A DNA stretch of 45,997 nt from CAZQEZ01 sp964592475 (GCA_964592475.1 CAZQEZ010000016.1:1-45997), one strand, 5' to 3'; positions 33,781 to 43,023 are shown, numbered from the stretch's first letter. Numbers and translations: made by a program. The notes: generated from the sequence alone by a model not told the origin.

Positions 33781-34995
33781 ATGCAAAATATGAAAATTGG
33801 CTTACTCAAAGAAGGAAAAATTCCCTATGACAGTAGAGTAGCTCTTACCCCAAATCAGGCTGCAAAATTAAAAGAAAAGTTTCCCGGAATAGATATTGTA
33901 TGTCAAACCAGTCCTATCAGATCTTATAAAGATCAAGAATATGCCGATAACGGTATTGATGTAGTGGAAGATGTTTCTGATTGTGATTTACTTCTCGGCA
34001 TAAAGGAGGTTTCTATAGATGAATTAGTTTCCAATAAAACATATTGTTTTTTTTCACATACTGTAAAAGAGCAGCCTTACAATCGCAATTTACTCCAACA
34101 AATAATCGAAAAGGAGATAAGGTTAATAGATTATGAACGGATAGAAGATGAATATGGGAAGCGTATAATTGCATTTGGGCGATATGCTGGCATTGTGGGA
34201 GCTTATAACGCTATATATACCTATGGGCAAAAATTCGGGCTATTTCATTTGAAGAGGGCAAAAGATTGTTATGAGTATAATGAGGTAAAACAAGAATACA
34301 GCAAAGTAGCACTACCACCTATAAAAATAGCCTTGACAGGAGGTGGTAGAGTGGCCAATGGAGCCATAGAGGTGCTTGATGAAATGACGGTAAGGCGGGT
34401 AAATCCACAAGAGATACTGGAAAAAGATTTTGATGAACCCGTTTATTGTCAACTAGCAACGGAGGATCTTTATCAGCATAAAGAGAATAAAGATTTTGAT
34501 TTAAACCATTTTTTCAAATTTCCTGACCAGTACGTTTCAACTTTTGATCGGTTCAACTCGAAATTAGATATATTAATTTCAGGAATTTATTGGGATCCCC
34601 GAGCACCTGTACTATTTACATTAAAAGACATGATACAACCGGAGTTCAGGATTAAGGTTGTGGCTGATATTACTTGTGACATCGAAGGATCAATACCATC
34701 TACTAAAAAAGCAAGCAGTTTAGATGAACCGGTATATGATTTTAATCCGCGCAAAAATAAAGTTGAACCACCTTTCAGCAGCATTGAAAATGTGTCAGTG
34801 ATGGCCATCGATAATTTACCTTCCGAATTACCAAGAGATTCATCAGAAGATTTTGGGCAAATAATGTTAGAAAAAATTATTCCGGCAATTATTGCTGAAG
34901 ATGAAGCTCCCATGATCACCAAAGCTACTATTACTAAAGATGGTCATTTGCAAGCGCCTTATCAGTATCTGCATAATTATGTCTATGGTAATTAA
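33781..34995 (+). CDS. Saccharopine dehydrogenase (lysine-forming)/alanine dehydrogenase family enzyme
   Basis: A 404-residue NAD(P)-dependent amino-acid dehydrogenase. The N-terminal domain opens IGLLKEGKIPYDSRVALTPN, as in alanine dehydrogenase and lysine-ketoglutarate reductase, and continues with CFFSHTVKEQPYNRNLL and FGRYAGIVGAYNAIYTYG. A Rossmann segment follows (IKIALTGGGRVANGAIEVLD). The late SIENVSVMAIDNLPSELPRD and SSEDFGQIMLEKIIP resemble the lysine-forming saccharopine dehydrogenase (LKR) branch more than alanine dehydrogenase. Lysine metabolism is therefore likely, but the direction and exact substrates are not proven. A second ATG three codons in (33790) is an equally good start. 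MOSC follows after two bases, so the genes are co-transcribed. Confidence 0.78.
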   Translation: MQNMKIGLLKEGKIPYDSRVALTPNQAAKLKEKFPGIDIVCQTSPIRSYKDQEYADNGIDVVEDVSDCDLLLGIKEVSIDELVSNKTYCFFSHTVKEQPYNRNLLQQIIEKEIRLIDYERIEDEYGKRIIAFGRYAGIVGAYNAIYTYGQKFGLFHLKRAKDCYEYNEVKQEYSKVALPPIKIALTGGGRVANGAIEVLDEMTVRRVNPQEILEKDFDEPVYCQLATEDLYQHKENKDFDLNHFFKFPDQYVSTFDRFNSKLDILISGIYWDPRAPVLFTLKDMIQPEFRIKVVADITCDIEGSIPSTKKASSLDEPVYDFNPRKNKVEPPFSSIENVSVMAIDNLPSELPRDSSEDFGQIMLEKIIPAIIAEDEAPMITKATITKDGHLQAPYQYLHNYVYGN

Positions 34996-34997
34996 TC

Positions 34998-35813
34998 ATG
35001 AATTTATCCGAAATAAATATCTACCCTGTTAAATCGCTGACGGGTGTAAGTGTAAAAAGTGCTAAAATAGATTCTTACGGGTTGCAATACGATCGAAAAT
35101 GGATGTTAATTGACAAGGATAATAAATTTTTAAGTCAAAGATCATTTCCTAAAATGGCATTGCTCAAAACGGCTCTAACATACAATAATCTTGTAATCAG
35201 TAGTAATCAAATTCCGGTTGAAAATTTAAATATTCCATTAGATCCTACTACACATGAAGAAATGATAAAAGTATCCATATGGGATGATAATGTGGATGCT
35301 TGGAGACTTTCAAGTGAGTATGATCAATGGTTTACCAGTGCTTTGCAAACTAACTGTCGATTAGTTTATCTACCGTCAGCCAGCCAAAGATTGGTAAATA
35401 CCCGATATGCAAAAAATGAGGAGATTGTAGGATTTGCTGATGGGTTTCCTTTTATGTTAATAGGAGAAGGATCATTAAACGATCTTAATAATAGATTGTC
35501 AACACCAGTACCAATGGCAAGGTTTAGGCCTAATCTGGTAGTACAGGGATCTTCACCATTTTCCGAGGATCATTGGCATATAATTAATATTGGCAAAAGT
35601 CGTTTTGAAGTAGTAAAGCCATGTTCACGATGTACCGTAACTACAATTGACCTAGAAACAGCAATACCTGGAAAGGAGCCATTGAAAACACTTGCTGCTT
35701 ATAGAACACAAGGTAAAAAAGTTATGTTTGGCCAAAATTTACTATGTCAACATGGCGAAAGCGTAACAGTGGGTGAAGAGGTGAATGTGTTGAGTTTTAA
35801 ATATGCAAGATGA
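34998..35813 (+). CDS. MOSC domain protein (mARC-like molybdenum cofactor protein)
   Basis: A 271-residue protein with an N-terminal MOSC beta-barrel domain (NIYPVKSLTGVSVKSAKID, YDRKWMLIDKDNKFLSQRSF) and a MOSC domain (about residues 130-268). MARFRPNLVVQGSSPFSEDH and KPCSRCTVTTIDLETA are the core motif; Cys209, the first Cys of CSRC, matches the molybdenum ligand of mARC/YcbX enzymes, which reduce N-hydroxylated compounds. The later VMFGQNLLCQHGESVTVGEE resembles the C-terminal part of MOSC domains. No ferredoxin domain is fused, so an external electron donor would be needed. It lies between the saccharopine-dehydrogenase-like gene and the SCO and cytochrome c genes. Confidence 0.87.
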   Translation: MNLSEINIYPVKSLTGVSVKSAKIDSYGLQYDRKWMLIDKDNKFLSQRSFPKMALLKTALTYNNLVISSNQIPVENLNIPLDPTTHEEMIKVSIWDDNVDAWRLSSEYDQWFTSALQTNCRLVYLPSASQRLVNTRYAKNEEIVGFADGFPFMLIGEGSLNDLNNRLSTPVPMARFRPNLVVQGSSPFSEDHWHIINIGKSRFEVVKPCSRCTVTTIDLETAIPGKEPLKTLAAYRTQGKKVMFGQNLLCQHGESVTVGEEVNVLSFKYAR

Positions 35814-35871
35814 TGAGAAACTTTTTGATCATCTTGTGAATTATACAGTAACAAATTATTATTGATTAATT

Positions 35872-36525
35872 ATGAAGAGAATTTTTATATTATTAGCACT
35901 TGCAATAGCAATAAGCAGTTGTACAGGCGGCGGTCAGGAGAAGAGTTTACCAATATTGGGGTCAAGAGAAATACAGGAAAAACAAGTAGATGGTAAATCA
36001 GTAATTGACACGGTTTATCATACAATACCAGCTTTTAAATTTGTTGATCAGGATAGCGCCTGGGTAACCGAAAAAACAGTTGAAGATAAAATTTATGTAA
36101 CCGATTTTTTCTTTACTACCTGTCCCACTATTTGTCCGTTGATGAAAAATCAAATGATGCGCATTTATGATAAATATGAGAATAACCCCGAAGTTGTTTT
36201 GCTGTCACATTCTATTGATCCGGTTTATGATTCAGTAAAAATATTGAAAGACTTTGCTGATAAATTAGGAGTTAAAACAGAAAAATGGCATTTTGTTACC
36301 GGTAAAAAAGAGGATATTTATAGTTTAGGGGAGAAAAGCTATATGGTTACTGCTCAGGAAGATGAAAATGAGCCTGGTGGCTACATTCATAGCGGTGCCT
36401 TTATTTTGGTAGATAAAGACAGACGAATAAGAGGGTTTTATGACGGTACAGTTCGTGAAGACGTTGACAGACTGATGCAGGACATGGATATATTATTGGC
36501 ATCCTATTCAAATAACCAGGAATAA
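35872..36525 (+). CDS. SCO family copper chaperone lipoprotein
   Basis: A 217-residue thioredoxin-fold lipoprotein. The signal peptide MKRIFILLALAIAISSCTGG has a lipobox with Cys17. The copper-binding site is Cys84-x3-Cys88 in FFTTCPTICPLM, and the third ligand is His173 in GGYIHSGAFILVDKDRRIRG, so all three Sco ligands are present. SIDPVYDSVKILKDFADKLG is the typical loop region. SCO proteins insert copper into the CuA site of cytochrome c oxidase or serve as periplasmic thiol-disulfide reductases. No oxidase genes are in the window. The cytochrome c gene follows after two bases, so these are co-expressed. Confidence 0.94.
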   Translation: MKRIFILLALAIAISSCTGGGQEKSLPILGSREIQEKQVDGKSVIDTVYHTIPAFKFVDQDSAWVTEKTVEDKIYVTDFFFTTCPTICPLMKNQMMRIYDKYENNPEVVLLSHSIDPVYDSVKILKDFADKLGVKTEKWHFVTGKKEDIYSLGEKSYMVTAQEDENEPGGYIHSGAFILVDKDRRIRGFYDGTVREDVDRLMQDMDILLASYSNNQE

Positions 36526-36527
36526 AA

Positions 36528-36983
36528 TTGCGGCTTAGTTTAATATTTGGATTAATTAGTATATTGGCTTTTCTTTCTTGTACTGGAAATAAAGAAGATA
36601 ATGGTATGGACAGAGAAACGCGGATAGAGCTGAGACAAATGATGACAGTGGGTAAGCAATTGTATCTACAATATTGCTCCAATTGTCATATGGAAGATGG
36701 TGCCGGCTTCAAAGGATTGTATCCGCCATTAAAGAACGCGGATTATATGAAGGAAGATGTTGCACGAGCCGTGTGTATCATCAAAAATGGCCAGAAAGGA
36801 CCTATAATAGTGAACGGTGAGCAATATGATCAATTAATGCCTAATAATCTGTCGTTAACTAATTTGGAAATAGCAGAAATTTCTACTTTTATTTATAATC
36901 GCTTTGCCGATAGCACAATGGTTATTTCTGCTAAAGAGGTAGATGAAATTTTGAATAATTGTAAACTTCCTGAAGTTTATTAA
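36528..36983 (+). CDS. Lipoprotein monoheme cytochrome c (class I)
   Basis: A 151-residue exported protein. The start is TTG, with an in-frame stop five codons upstream and the signal peptide MRLSLIFGLISILAFLSC at once; Cys18 is a lipobox cysteine. The heme-binding motif is Cys50-x2-Cys53-His54 in LYLQYCSNCHMEDGAGFKGL, with the distal ligand probably Met104 in QLMPNNLSLT. The fold continues with GLYPPLKNADYMKED and ISTFIYNRFAD. It is adjacent to SCO and downstream of MOSC, so it may carry electrons for that cluster or for respiration. No terminator is evident after the stop. Confidence 0.9.
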   Translation: MRLSLIFGLISILAFLSCTGNKEDNGMDRETRIELRQMMTVGKQLYLQYCSNCHMEDGAGFKGLYPPLKNADYMKEDVARAVCIIKNGQKGPIIVNGEQYDQLMPNNLSLTNLEIAEISTFIYNRFADSTMVISAKEVDEILNNCKLPEVY

Positions 36984-37400
36984 ACAATATTTTTTAAAGT
37001 TGTGCTTAGGTAATTGACTAAATTTTTGCACCTTATAAAAATTAAAAGATTCAGGTGTTAAAATTCAACTATTTATTTAATAATTAGCAAACACCAAAAG
37101 CTGAAAATTGAAGCTATTGCTGAAAATTCTTACTTCAATTCATAATTCATTTCGATCATTTTAATTCTTTCTTTCACTGCTTCATTACTCATGGTAATGT
37201 TGTATTTTCTTTTTAAATAACGTTTTACAGCCTCTACCTTACTTTCACTATTCAGGTGAGTGTTCATAATTGAGTTTATCAGGCACTTCATTGGCAATGT
37301 TTTTCTTGGTTTATTATACTAAATATTACATGTAAATTTACATAAAAGTTCCTGGTTTTTATTTATTAAACTACTTTATTGCTTTAGGGTAAAACTATTA
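36984..37400. other. 417-base spacer between cytochrome c and the 1776-aa protein gene
   Basis: Apart from the small minus-strand ORF at 37130-37267 it is AT-rich and holds no recognisable promoter, terminator or RNA. The stretch 36984-37120 shows nothing that I can support. Confidence 0.5.
37130..37267 (-). CDS. Small hypothetical protein, 45 aa
   Basis: A 45-residue basic, helical product (VEAVKRYLKRKYNITMSNE, then AVKERIKMIEMNYELK) with an ordinary amino-acid mix, unlike the Phe/Ile/Lys-only translations of the AT-rich spacer. I do not recognise a family. An in-frame ATG eight codons upstream (37291) would give 53 residues. It lies downstream of nothing on its own strand except the 1776-aa protein gene, and is the only plausible gene in this spacer. 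No promoter box is clear. Confidence 0.45.
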   Translation of the reverse strand: MNTHLNSESKVEAVKRYLKRKYNITMSNEAVKERIKMIEMNYELK

Positions 37401-40400
37401 TTAAAAGTTTCTTCCTACGGCCACTCTTTCTTTATAAATCTTTAATTCACCATCAAGGTTATAGACTTCCATTACTATTAAATAAGCACCAATTCTTACC
37501 TGTTGGCCCTGATCGTTTATGCCATCCCAAATAAATGATCCATTGTTAGCTAAAGTCTCATTTGCAATCAAGCTTCTTACTACCCTGCCACTGACATCAT
37601 GAATATTTACGGTGGCTAAATTGCCGGGTTTTTCAAATTGATAATTTATGCTTGTAAAACTCCGCCCTCCCGGATCACCAGGGGCAAAAGTAGATGGTTC
37701 TGCTGTTAAAGAGCCAGCTTGTACTACCTCTGGTCTTGCTTGGGAATTCACTGCTCCGGGAGTAGCAAATCCAACTTGCGCCACTGCTGATTGCCAATTA
37801 TTTTCATCCAGTGCCGGTTGATCGCTGTAGATTCGCTCTAGCGACACGCCTTTTTCGTCATTTAGTAATGCAAAGTGAAAACTGCTATTGTAGTATACTG
37901 AGTCAAGCAAGATATTATTCATGAATAGGCTCAGGCTGCTTTCATCATTGTTTAATGCAGGCATATTATCTGTATTTACCACCTTTGCTAATGGCGCCGA
38001 TGGGTAATCGGCTTTCAAGACATCAGCGTTTTCAGTAAGTACTATAAATTCGAATGGTGGAATGATCACGTATGGCAGCTGAAGGTTATTGAAACTAGTA
38101 CTGGATTGCAAAGCCAGGTTTTCAAGCAAAATATTTTTTTCTGTGGTATTGTACAATTCTACAAACTCAACACCACCACTACGGGCATTGAATAATATTT
38201 CGTTGATCACTACCTCATTAGCTTCTGCAGCTTCAGGTAAAGTGATCACTGCGATATTTTGCTCGTCATCAATTGCATTGCCCAAGCAATCCCAGGCAGA
38301 TACCACTGTAAGCTGATACCCTTGTCGTGGCTGTAATGGCTGCTGTAAAGTTACTGTCACCTGGTTCAATTCCGGATTTATGCTTTTAGTCTCAATACTG
38401 ATTTGCGGTTCCAATTCAATTTGCAATTGCTGGTAACGGCTGTAATCCAACTTTTCGCTAAAGGTAAGCAGTACCGTGTTGGCATCTAGTGCAACAGCCA
38501 ACGTCAATTGTGGCCCTAGATTGTCAGGGTTAGGCTGTGCTACTGAATTTGCCTCCGCTGGCGTACCACCATTGCTGTTTACTGTAGCAGTCCAGTTGTG
38601 CCGTCCGCTGCAGGGGTTATCATTGTCAATCATTTCCAACGAGTACCCGCCATTAGCTTTGGCTGCGTCTTTATACCAGCTTTGGTCATAGCTTAGGCTA
38701 AAAATTATTTTTTCATTGACATCTTTCAAGAGCAAAGTTTCCCCATCGTTGTTCAAGCCGGGCATACTGGTTACGCCAATTACCTGGCCGTACGGTTCAA
38801 ATTGTGCCATGTTGCTATTAGCACAAAGAATCGCGTAACTTCCTGCGGATAGCATTGCATCCTCCAATTTACCATCGCGGCTACCATCGGTTATTGTCAG
38901 GCCGTTTATTGGCAGCTCGATATCAGAACGGTTGAAAATTTCAATGTATTCAGCCTCAGGCAAAGCCACCTGTGGTGATGGATTGGCCATTATTTCGGTA
39001 ATAATGATTTGATTGAATTGGGCGGTTTGAGGCATTACATAAGTAAATGGATAATTATAATTGATCAATTGATTGCCTGCCAAATCAGTAACTCCGTTGA
39101 TCTCCAGGATATAACTTTGCTGATCTTCAAAATCATTAGCAAAAGTAAGGATTGCAGTATTTTCATCAATATCCACATCTATTGGAGTACCTAACCCTGC
39201 CACCCGGTAAAATTGTTCATCGTCACTTTGGTTACTTACATTTTCTGAAAAAGTCAAATTCAATTGTTTAGGTATTTTCATTGTTAAACTGGTGATTTCC
39301 GGCGGGGTGATATCATAAAATATAGGGTGAACGGAAGCAGGAATGGTGCGGTTGTATTCAGCTTTTAAAGTATTTATCAATAGCTGATAAGAAACACCAT
39401 CCTGCAATGCAGTATTAAACACCAGCTTAATGGTTTGGTCATCATTATTTACCGGCAGTAGCAAAAATGGATTGCCTACTCCTGCTATGGCAAAGTCGGT
39501 TTCCAAAAGTAAGGAGGCATCCATCGGTAAATTAAAAGTTACGGCTAGGGTATTTGCATTTTCAAAAGTAATAGATTCCACTAAAGTTTTGTATACGAAA
39601 TCCAGCGTGGTTTCCTCGAGAACATTGCCAGTAAGGTCATTAATGTTGCTGATTTCAATTTGCTGAGTCTCTCCCTCGGTAAAATGCTGGTCGAAGGTGA
39701 GCTTAACAGCAGCATTGGTATGATCAATAATGACTGGTTGCAGAGATTGATTGACAAGGTAGTTTTCTGCAGCGTTGGCGGAAGTAGCTTCAACTGGTTC
39801 GCTAAATTTTAACTGAATGATGGAATCTGCCAATACTTCTAATGAACCAACGGTAGGCTTAAAGGTATTAAAATCAATGTTGATATTCTGTGGAATTACA
39901 TTGCCATTTGCATCGGCAAGGTTTTTTATATTCAAGGTGTAAGTAAAATCATCTTGCAAAGATTCAAACAAAATTTGTATCACGCTAGCATTGTAAGGCA
40001 TTAAAGAAATTACAGCACCCGGAATGGAAACATTGTTAAGTAAATAATTGGTGTTATTCTGTGCAGGACCTGGCTGTAGGTCTTCTGAAAAGGTAAGAAG
40101 CATTTGATTGGGGTAAATTAATTGTACATTTTCAACCATTGGCGCTTCAGGATCGTAAACAAACTGCTCCTTTTCATTTAACATTGTATTGCCATAAATA
40201 TCTTTCACGTTGTTGATCTCGAGCGTATATAGTTCATTTTGCACAAAGCTATTATTGAAAAAAAGTGAAACTGCCGAATCATTTTCAATGATTAAAGATT
40301 CAGGAAAACCGATGGATTTGTTTACCTCATAGTTGATCAAGACAGCCGCGGTGACCGGATCAAGTGGTTCATTAAATTCTACAAAAATATGCGTACCATT

Positions 40401-42731
40401 AACTACCCTGATGTTGGTTATGGAAGGAGCTTCATCATCATATAAAAAGCTATAGGCCGGGGTAGCTATTCTTTCACCACTGTCCATGTAAATATCTTTT
40501 ACATAAAGCTGGTATGCCGTGTTATTTTCAAAATTATTAGCAAAAACTAAATTATAAGTTCTTTCATCTTCATCGTCAGAAAAAATGGCGACTGGGTTTG
40601 CTGATTGGTCGAGCTGATAATTGGCTAGATTTTCGGCGCTTGTTTTTTCCGGAATGGCTGAAAACTTTATAGTAATTTGATTTTCACCCAGTACAGTTAC
40701 GGTGTCTATCTGATTGGCAAAAGTGAAGGTTTTGTCTTCAGCTGGATTTATAATATTGCCATTAAGATCGGCCAGGTTATTTATAGATAGCTTTTGCTCG
40801 GAAGCCAGATTGTAGGGGTCGTTGAAAGATAAAGCTACCTGCTGGGGGCTAATGAGATTGGCGGTTCCCGGTCTGATTGCATCATTCAAAAGATAATTAA
40901 GAACATTATTGGCAGAGTCTGCCAGCAGTGCCTCATCAAAAGTAAGATCCATTTCTGTGGTACTGGTAAAAATGATCTCCTGCAGTTGTGGTGCTTCTAC
41001 GTCGTAGGCAAAATCAATTACATTTTCTTCCAATAGATTACCAATGCAATCTGTTGCGTTTTCAATTGTCAATTGGTAGTTTTCGCCGGCGACCAGTGGT
41101 TGATCAAAAGTCACCTCCACCGAGAGAGCATCATCAGCTACCGTAATTGCTTGTACAGTATTGGGTGGTTCTAAATTATAGGTAGCAGCAATCAGGGAGG
41201 ACTCATTCATGGCTTCGCTAAAAGTAATTTTCAATTGGGTGCTGGTAATAATCAATGCCTGCTCAAGCAAAGGATTATTCGTATCAGGAGTGGTGGTGAA
41301 TACCGAATTGATGCTACCAGGAGTACCCCCGGCAGTAGCCTCGCTGGCCAGCCAGTTATTTACTGAGGTACAAGTAAGCGTTGGAAATCTCTTTTCCAGA
41401 CTCCAGCCACCGTTTTTTTTCGTGTCGTCCTGATAGGTGTCGAGGTTGTAAAAAGCTGAATCAATTATTACATCGTTGTTGTCTTTCAGGTAAATAATGT
41501 CTCCACTATTGTTGAGAGAAGGCCATTTAGATATTTCCAATACATCGCCATAAGTTGAGAATGCAGAAGCATTTCCTCCTGGCACTAAAATGAGGTATTC
41601 ACCGGCCAACAGAATTGTGGAGTCAAGGGAGCCGATAGTAGCATTATCGCTGATGGACCAGTCTTTTAAATTAAAAGCCAGAGAAGAACTGTTGTATAAT
41701 TCAATAAACTCTACTTCGGGTAGCCCAACCGCGGGCGATGGATCAGGGTGTAGCTCATTGATGACAACTTGCAAAGGTTGGGCATCTTTGTTTTCAAAAT
41801 AGAAAAACTGTTTTGAAACGGGCGTAATTATGTTGCCGGCTACATCGGCTACGTTTTCCACTGTAATATTGTAGAATTGAGCATCTTGAAAGGAAGTTGC
41901 AAATTGTAAATCGACTGAATTGGCGGCTAATGGATCAAAACTGGCCGTTAAAGGATTACCAATACCATTGTCAATCAAATAATTATTCACGTCACCAGTG
42001 CTGGTATTAAGCAAAGGCTCTGAAAATATCAATGAAAGCTGATTGGCAGAGACAACATTTACTGCTGTAAGCACTGGAGGATCAGAATCTACATAAGGCG
42101 TACCACTTACAGAGATGTCATCAAAAAAGAATTTATCAGCCCTGGTGCTTGTAAATTCTGCCAGCAGGCCAAAATATTTTGATTGAATCAGGTTGTCGTT
42201 AAAAGTAGTTCCTTCACTGGTGTAGGTGCCGGTGTTGTTAATGTCACTGAAAAGCTCCCAATTACCGGTGGCATCGCGGGTTACTTTTATCTTTAAGGTT
42301 ACCGGGCTCAGGTCTACCCTGTCGTCAGCTCCATCTATTATTTTAGTAGCAGTATTGCCATCCTGGTAATATAGGCTGATTTCGTCATTAGTACCTCCAA
42401 TTTGTACATAATAGCCATTTAGACTTCCATTAAGAAGGGGCTGGCTTGCTACTATAAAAACCTTGGCCAGGTTGCTACCCGAGGGATTGAAATCAAGGTT
42501 GACCCAAAACTCCCAATTCGCATCATTGATAGCTTGGCTAGGAGTACTCAAATAGGCAAAACCTGCCTCAGTAGTATCCAGTTGCAGCACACCGGCATTG
42601 ACAGTCCAGCTGTTAATACTGCCTTGCCAGCTGGGGCTGTTAGTAAAATCTCCATCGTCAAAATTGTCATTAAATTGACCAAATGCAATGTTACTTATTA
42701 GAAATAAATATAGTATAATTTGCGGTTTCAT
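37401..42731 (-). CDS. Large secreted multidomain protein with Ig-like and lamin-tail domains
   Basis: A 1776-residue exported protein. After the signal peptide (MKPQIILYLFLISNIAFGQ) comes a LamG-like region (about 20-210, NFDDGDFTNSPSWQGSINSW). Ten SbsA-type Ig-like repeats of about 95 residues follow, each with a LTFSE-like strand and a YxLxIxNVxDxxGN-like ending (about 216-312, 486-1236 and 1404-1505). Three lamin-tail domains lie at about 322-475, 1241-1400 and 1506-1665, opening VVINELHPDPSPAVGLPEVE, IIITEIMANPSPQVALPEAE and EVVINEILFNARSGGVEF. The end (about 1680-1776) is a FlgD-like Ig domain (ATVNIHDVSGRVVRSLIANE, GAYLIVMEVYNLDGEL), possibly the sorting signal, though the usual T9SS type A ending is not perfect. 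No catalytic domain is seen. It stands alone, so a surface or matrix role is inferred. Confidence 0.88.
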   Translation of the reverse strand: MKPQIILYLFLISNIAFGQFNDNFDDGDFTNSPSWQGSINSWTVNAGVLQLDTTEAGFAYLSTPSQAINDANWEFWVNLDFNPSGSNLAKVFIVASQPLLNGSLNGYYVQIGGTNDEISLYYQDGNTATKIIDGADDRVDLSPVTLKIKVTRDATGNWELFSDINNTGTYTSEGTTFNDNLIQSKYFGLLAEFTSTRADKFFFDDISVSGTPYVDSDPPVLTAVNVVSANQLSLIFSEPLLNTSTGDVNNYLIDNGIGNPLTASFDPLAANSVDLQFATSFQDAQFYNITVENVADVAGNIITPVSKQFFYFENKDAQPLQVVINELHPDPSPAVGLPEVEFIELYNSSSLAFNLKDWSISDNATIGSLDSTILLAGEYLILVPGGNASAFSTYGDVLEISKWPSLNNSGDIIYLKDNNDVIIDSAFYNLDTYQDDTKKNGGWSLEKRFPTLTCTSVNNWLASEATAGGTPGSINSVFTTTPDTNNPLLEQALIITSTQLKITFSEAMNESSLIAATYNLEPPNTVQAITVADDALSVEVTFDQPLVAGENYQLTIENATDCIGNLLEENVIDFAYDVEAPQLQEIIFTSTTEMDLTFDEALLADSANNVLNYLLNDAIRPGTANLISPQQVALSFNDPYNLASEQKLSINNLADLNGNIINPAEDKTFTFANQIDTVTVLGENQITIKFSAIPEKTSAENLANYQLDQSANPVAIFSDDEDERTYNLVFANNFENNTAYQLYVKDIYMDSGERIATPAYSFLYDDEAPSITNIRVVNGTHIFVEFNEPLDPVTAAVLINYEVNKSIGFPESLIIENDSAVSLFFNNSFVQNELYTLEINNVKDIYGNTMLNEKEQFVYDPEAPMVENVQLIYPNQMLLTFSEDLQPGPAQNNTNYLLNNVSIPGAVISLMPYNASVIQILFESLQDDFTYTLNIKNLADANGNVIPQNINIDFNTFKPTVGSLEVLADSIIQLKFSEPVEATSANAAENYLVNQSLQPVIIDHTNAAVKLTFDQHFTEGETQQIEISNINDLTGNVLEETTLDFVYKTLVESITFENANTLAVTFNLPMDASLLLETDFAIAGVGNPFLLLPVNNDDQTIKLVFNTALQDGVSYQLLINTLKAEYNRTIPASVHPIFYDITPPEITSLTMKIPKQLNLTFSENVSNQSDDEQFYRVAGLGTPIDVDIDENTAILTFANDFEDQQSYILEINGVTDLAGNQLINYNYPFTYVMPQTAQFNQIIITEIMANPSPQVALPEAEYIEIFNRSDIELPINGLTITDGSRDGKLEDAMLSAGSYAILCANSNMAQFEPYGQVIGVTSMPGLNNDGETLLLKDVNEKIIFSLSYDQSWYKDAAKANGGYSLEMIDNDNPCSGRHNWTATVNSNGGTPAEANSVAQPNPDNLGPQLTLAVALDANTVLLTFSEKLDYSRYQQLQIELEPQISIETKSINPELNQVTVTLQQPLQPRQGYQLTVVSAWDCLGNAIDDEQNIAVITLPEAAEANEVVINEILFNARSGGVEFVELYNTTEKNILLENLALQSSTSFNNLQLPYVIIPPFEFIVLTENADVLKADYPSAPLAKVVNTDNMPALNNDESSLSLFMNNILLDSVYYNSSFHFALLNDEKGVSLERIYSDQPALDENNWQSAVAQVGFATPGAVNSQARPEVVQAGSLTAEPSTFAPGDPGGRSFTSINYQFEKPGNLATVNIHDVSGRVVRSLIANETLANNGSFIWDGINDQGQQVRIGAYLIVMEVYNLDGELKIYKERVAVGRNF

Positions 42732-42821
42732 ATAGGATGTGATTTCTGCTTCTACAAATAAATGTTAGTGAATAAGCGCAATTTTATTACAAAGTACTAA
42801 AATTTTAGAGAAATAAAAAGA

Positions 42822-42845
42822 AGCAAGTGAAATATTTCATTTGCT
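42822..42845. repeat. Near-perfect 24-base palindrome upstream of the large protein gene
   Basis: AGCAAGTGAAAT directly abuts ATTTCATTTGCT: 12-base arms with one mismatch and no loop, 91-114 bases upstream of the ATG at 42731. The rest of the 292-base spacer to the YigZ gene shows no gene. Possible operator. Confidence 0.45.
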
Positions 42846-43023
42846 ATTTCATATGCTTATGAAAGTCAAGTAATTAAGTAATCATCCGCAAAATTATTTT
42901 AAGTGACTTTTTATATAAAATCTGATAAATACGGCGAGGCATCAATTAATAATCAGCTCGATAAATAGATTTTCTGAATAATTATTACATTGAAAAATCT
43001 ATGTTACGTATTGATAATTTCAA

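Noticed and set aside
34587..34922. 111-codon frame antisense to the saccharopine-dehydrogenase-like gene
   Set aside because: No domain and it lies within the conserved C-terminal part of a real gene.
37401..42731. Repeats in the large gene as a possible CRISPR or tandem DNA repeat array
   Set aside because: Repetition is at protein level, about 95 residues per unit and strongly diverged; no identical DNA repeats with spacers are seen.
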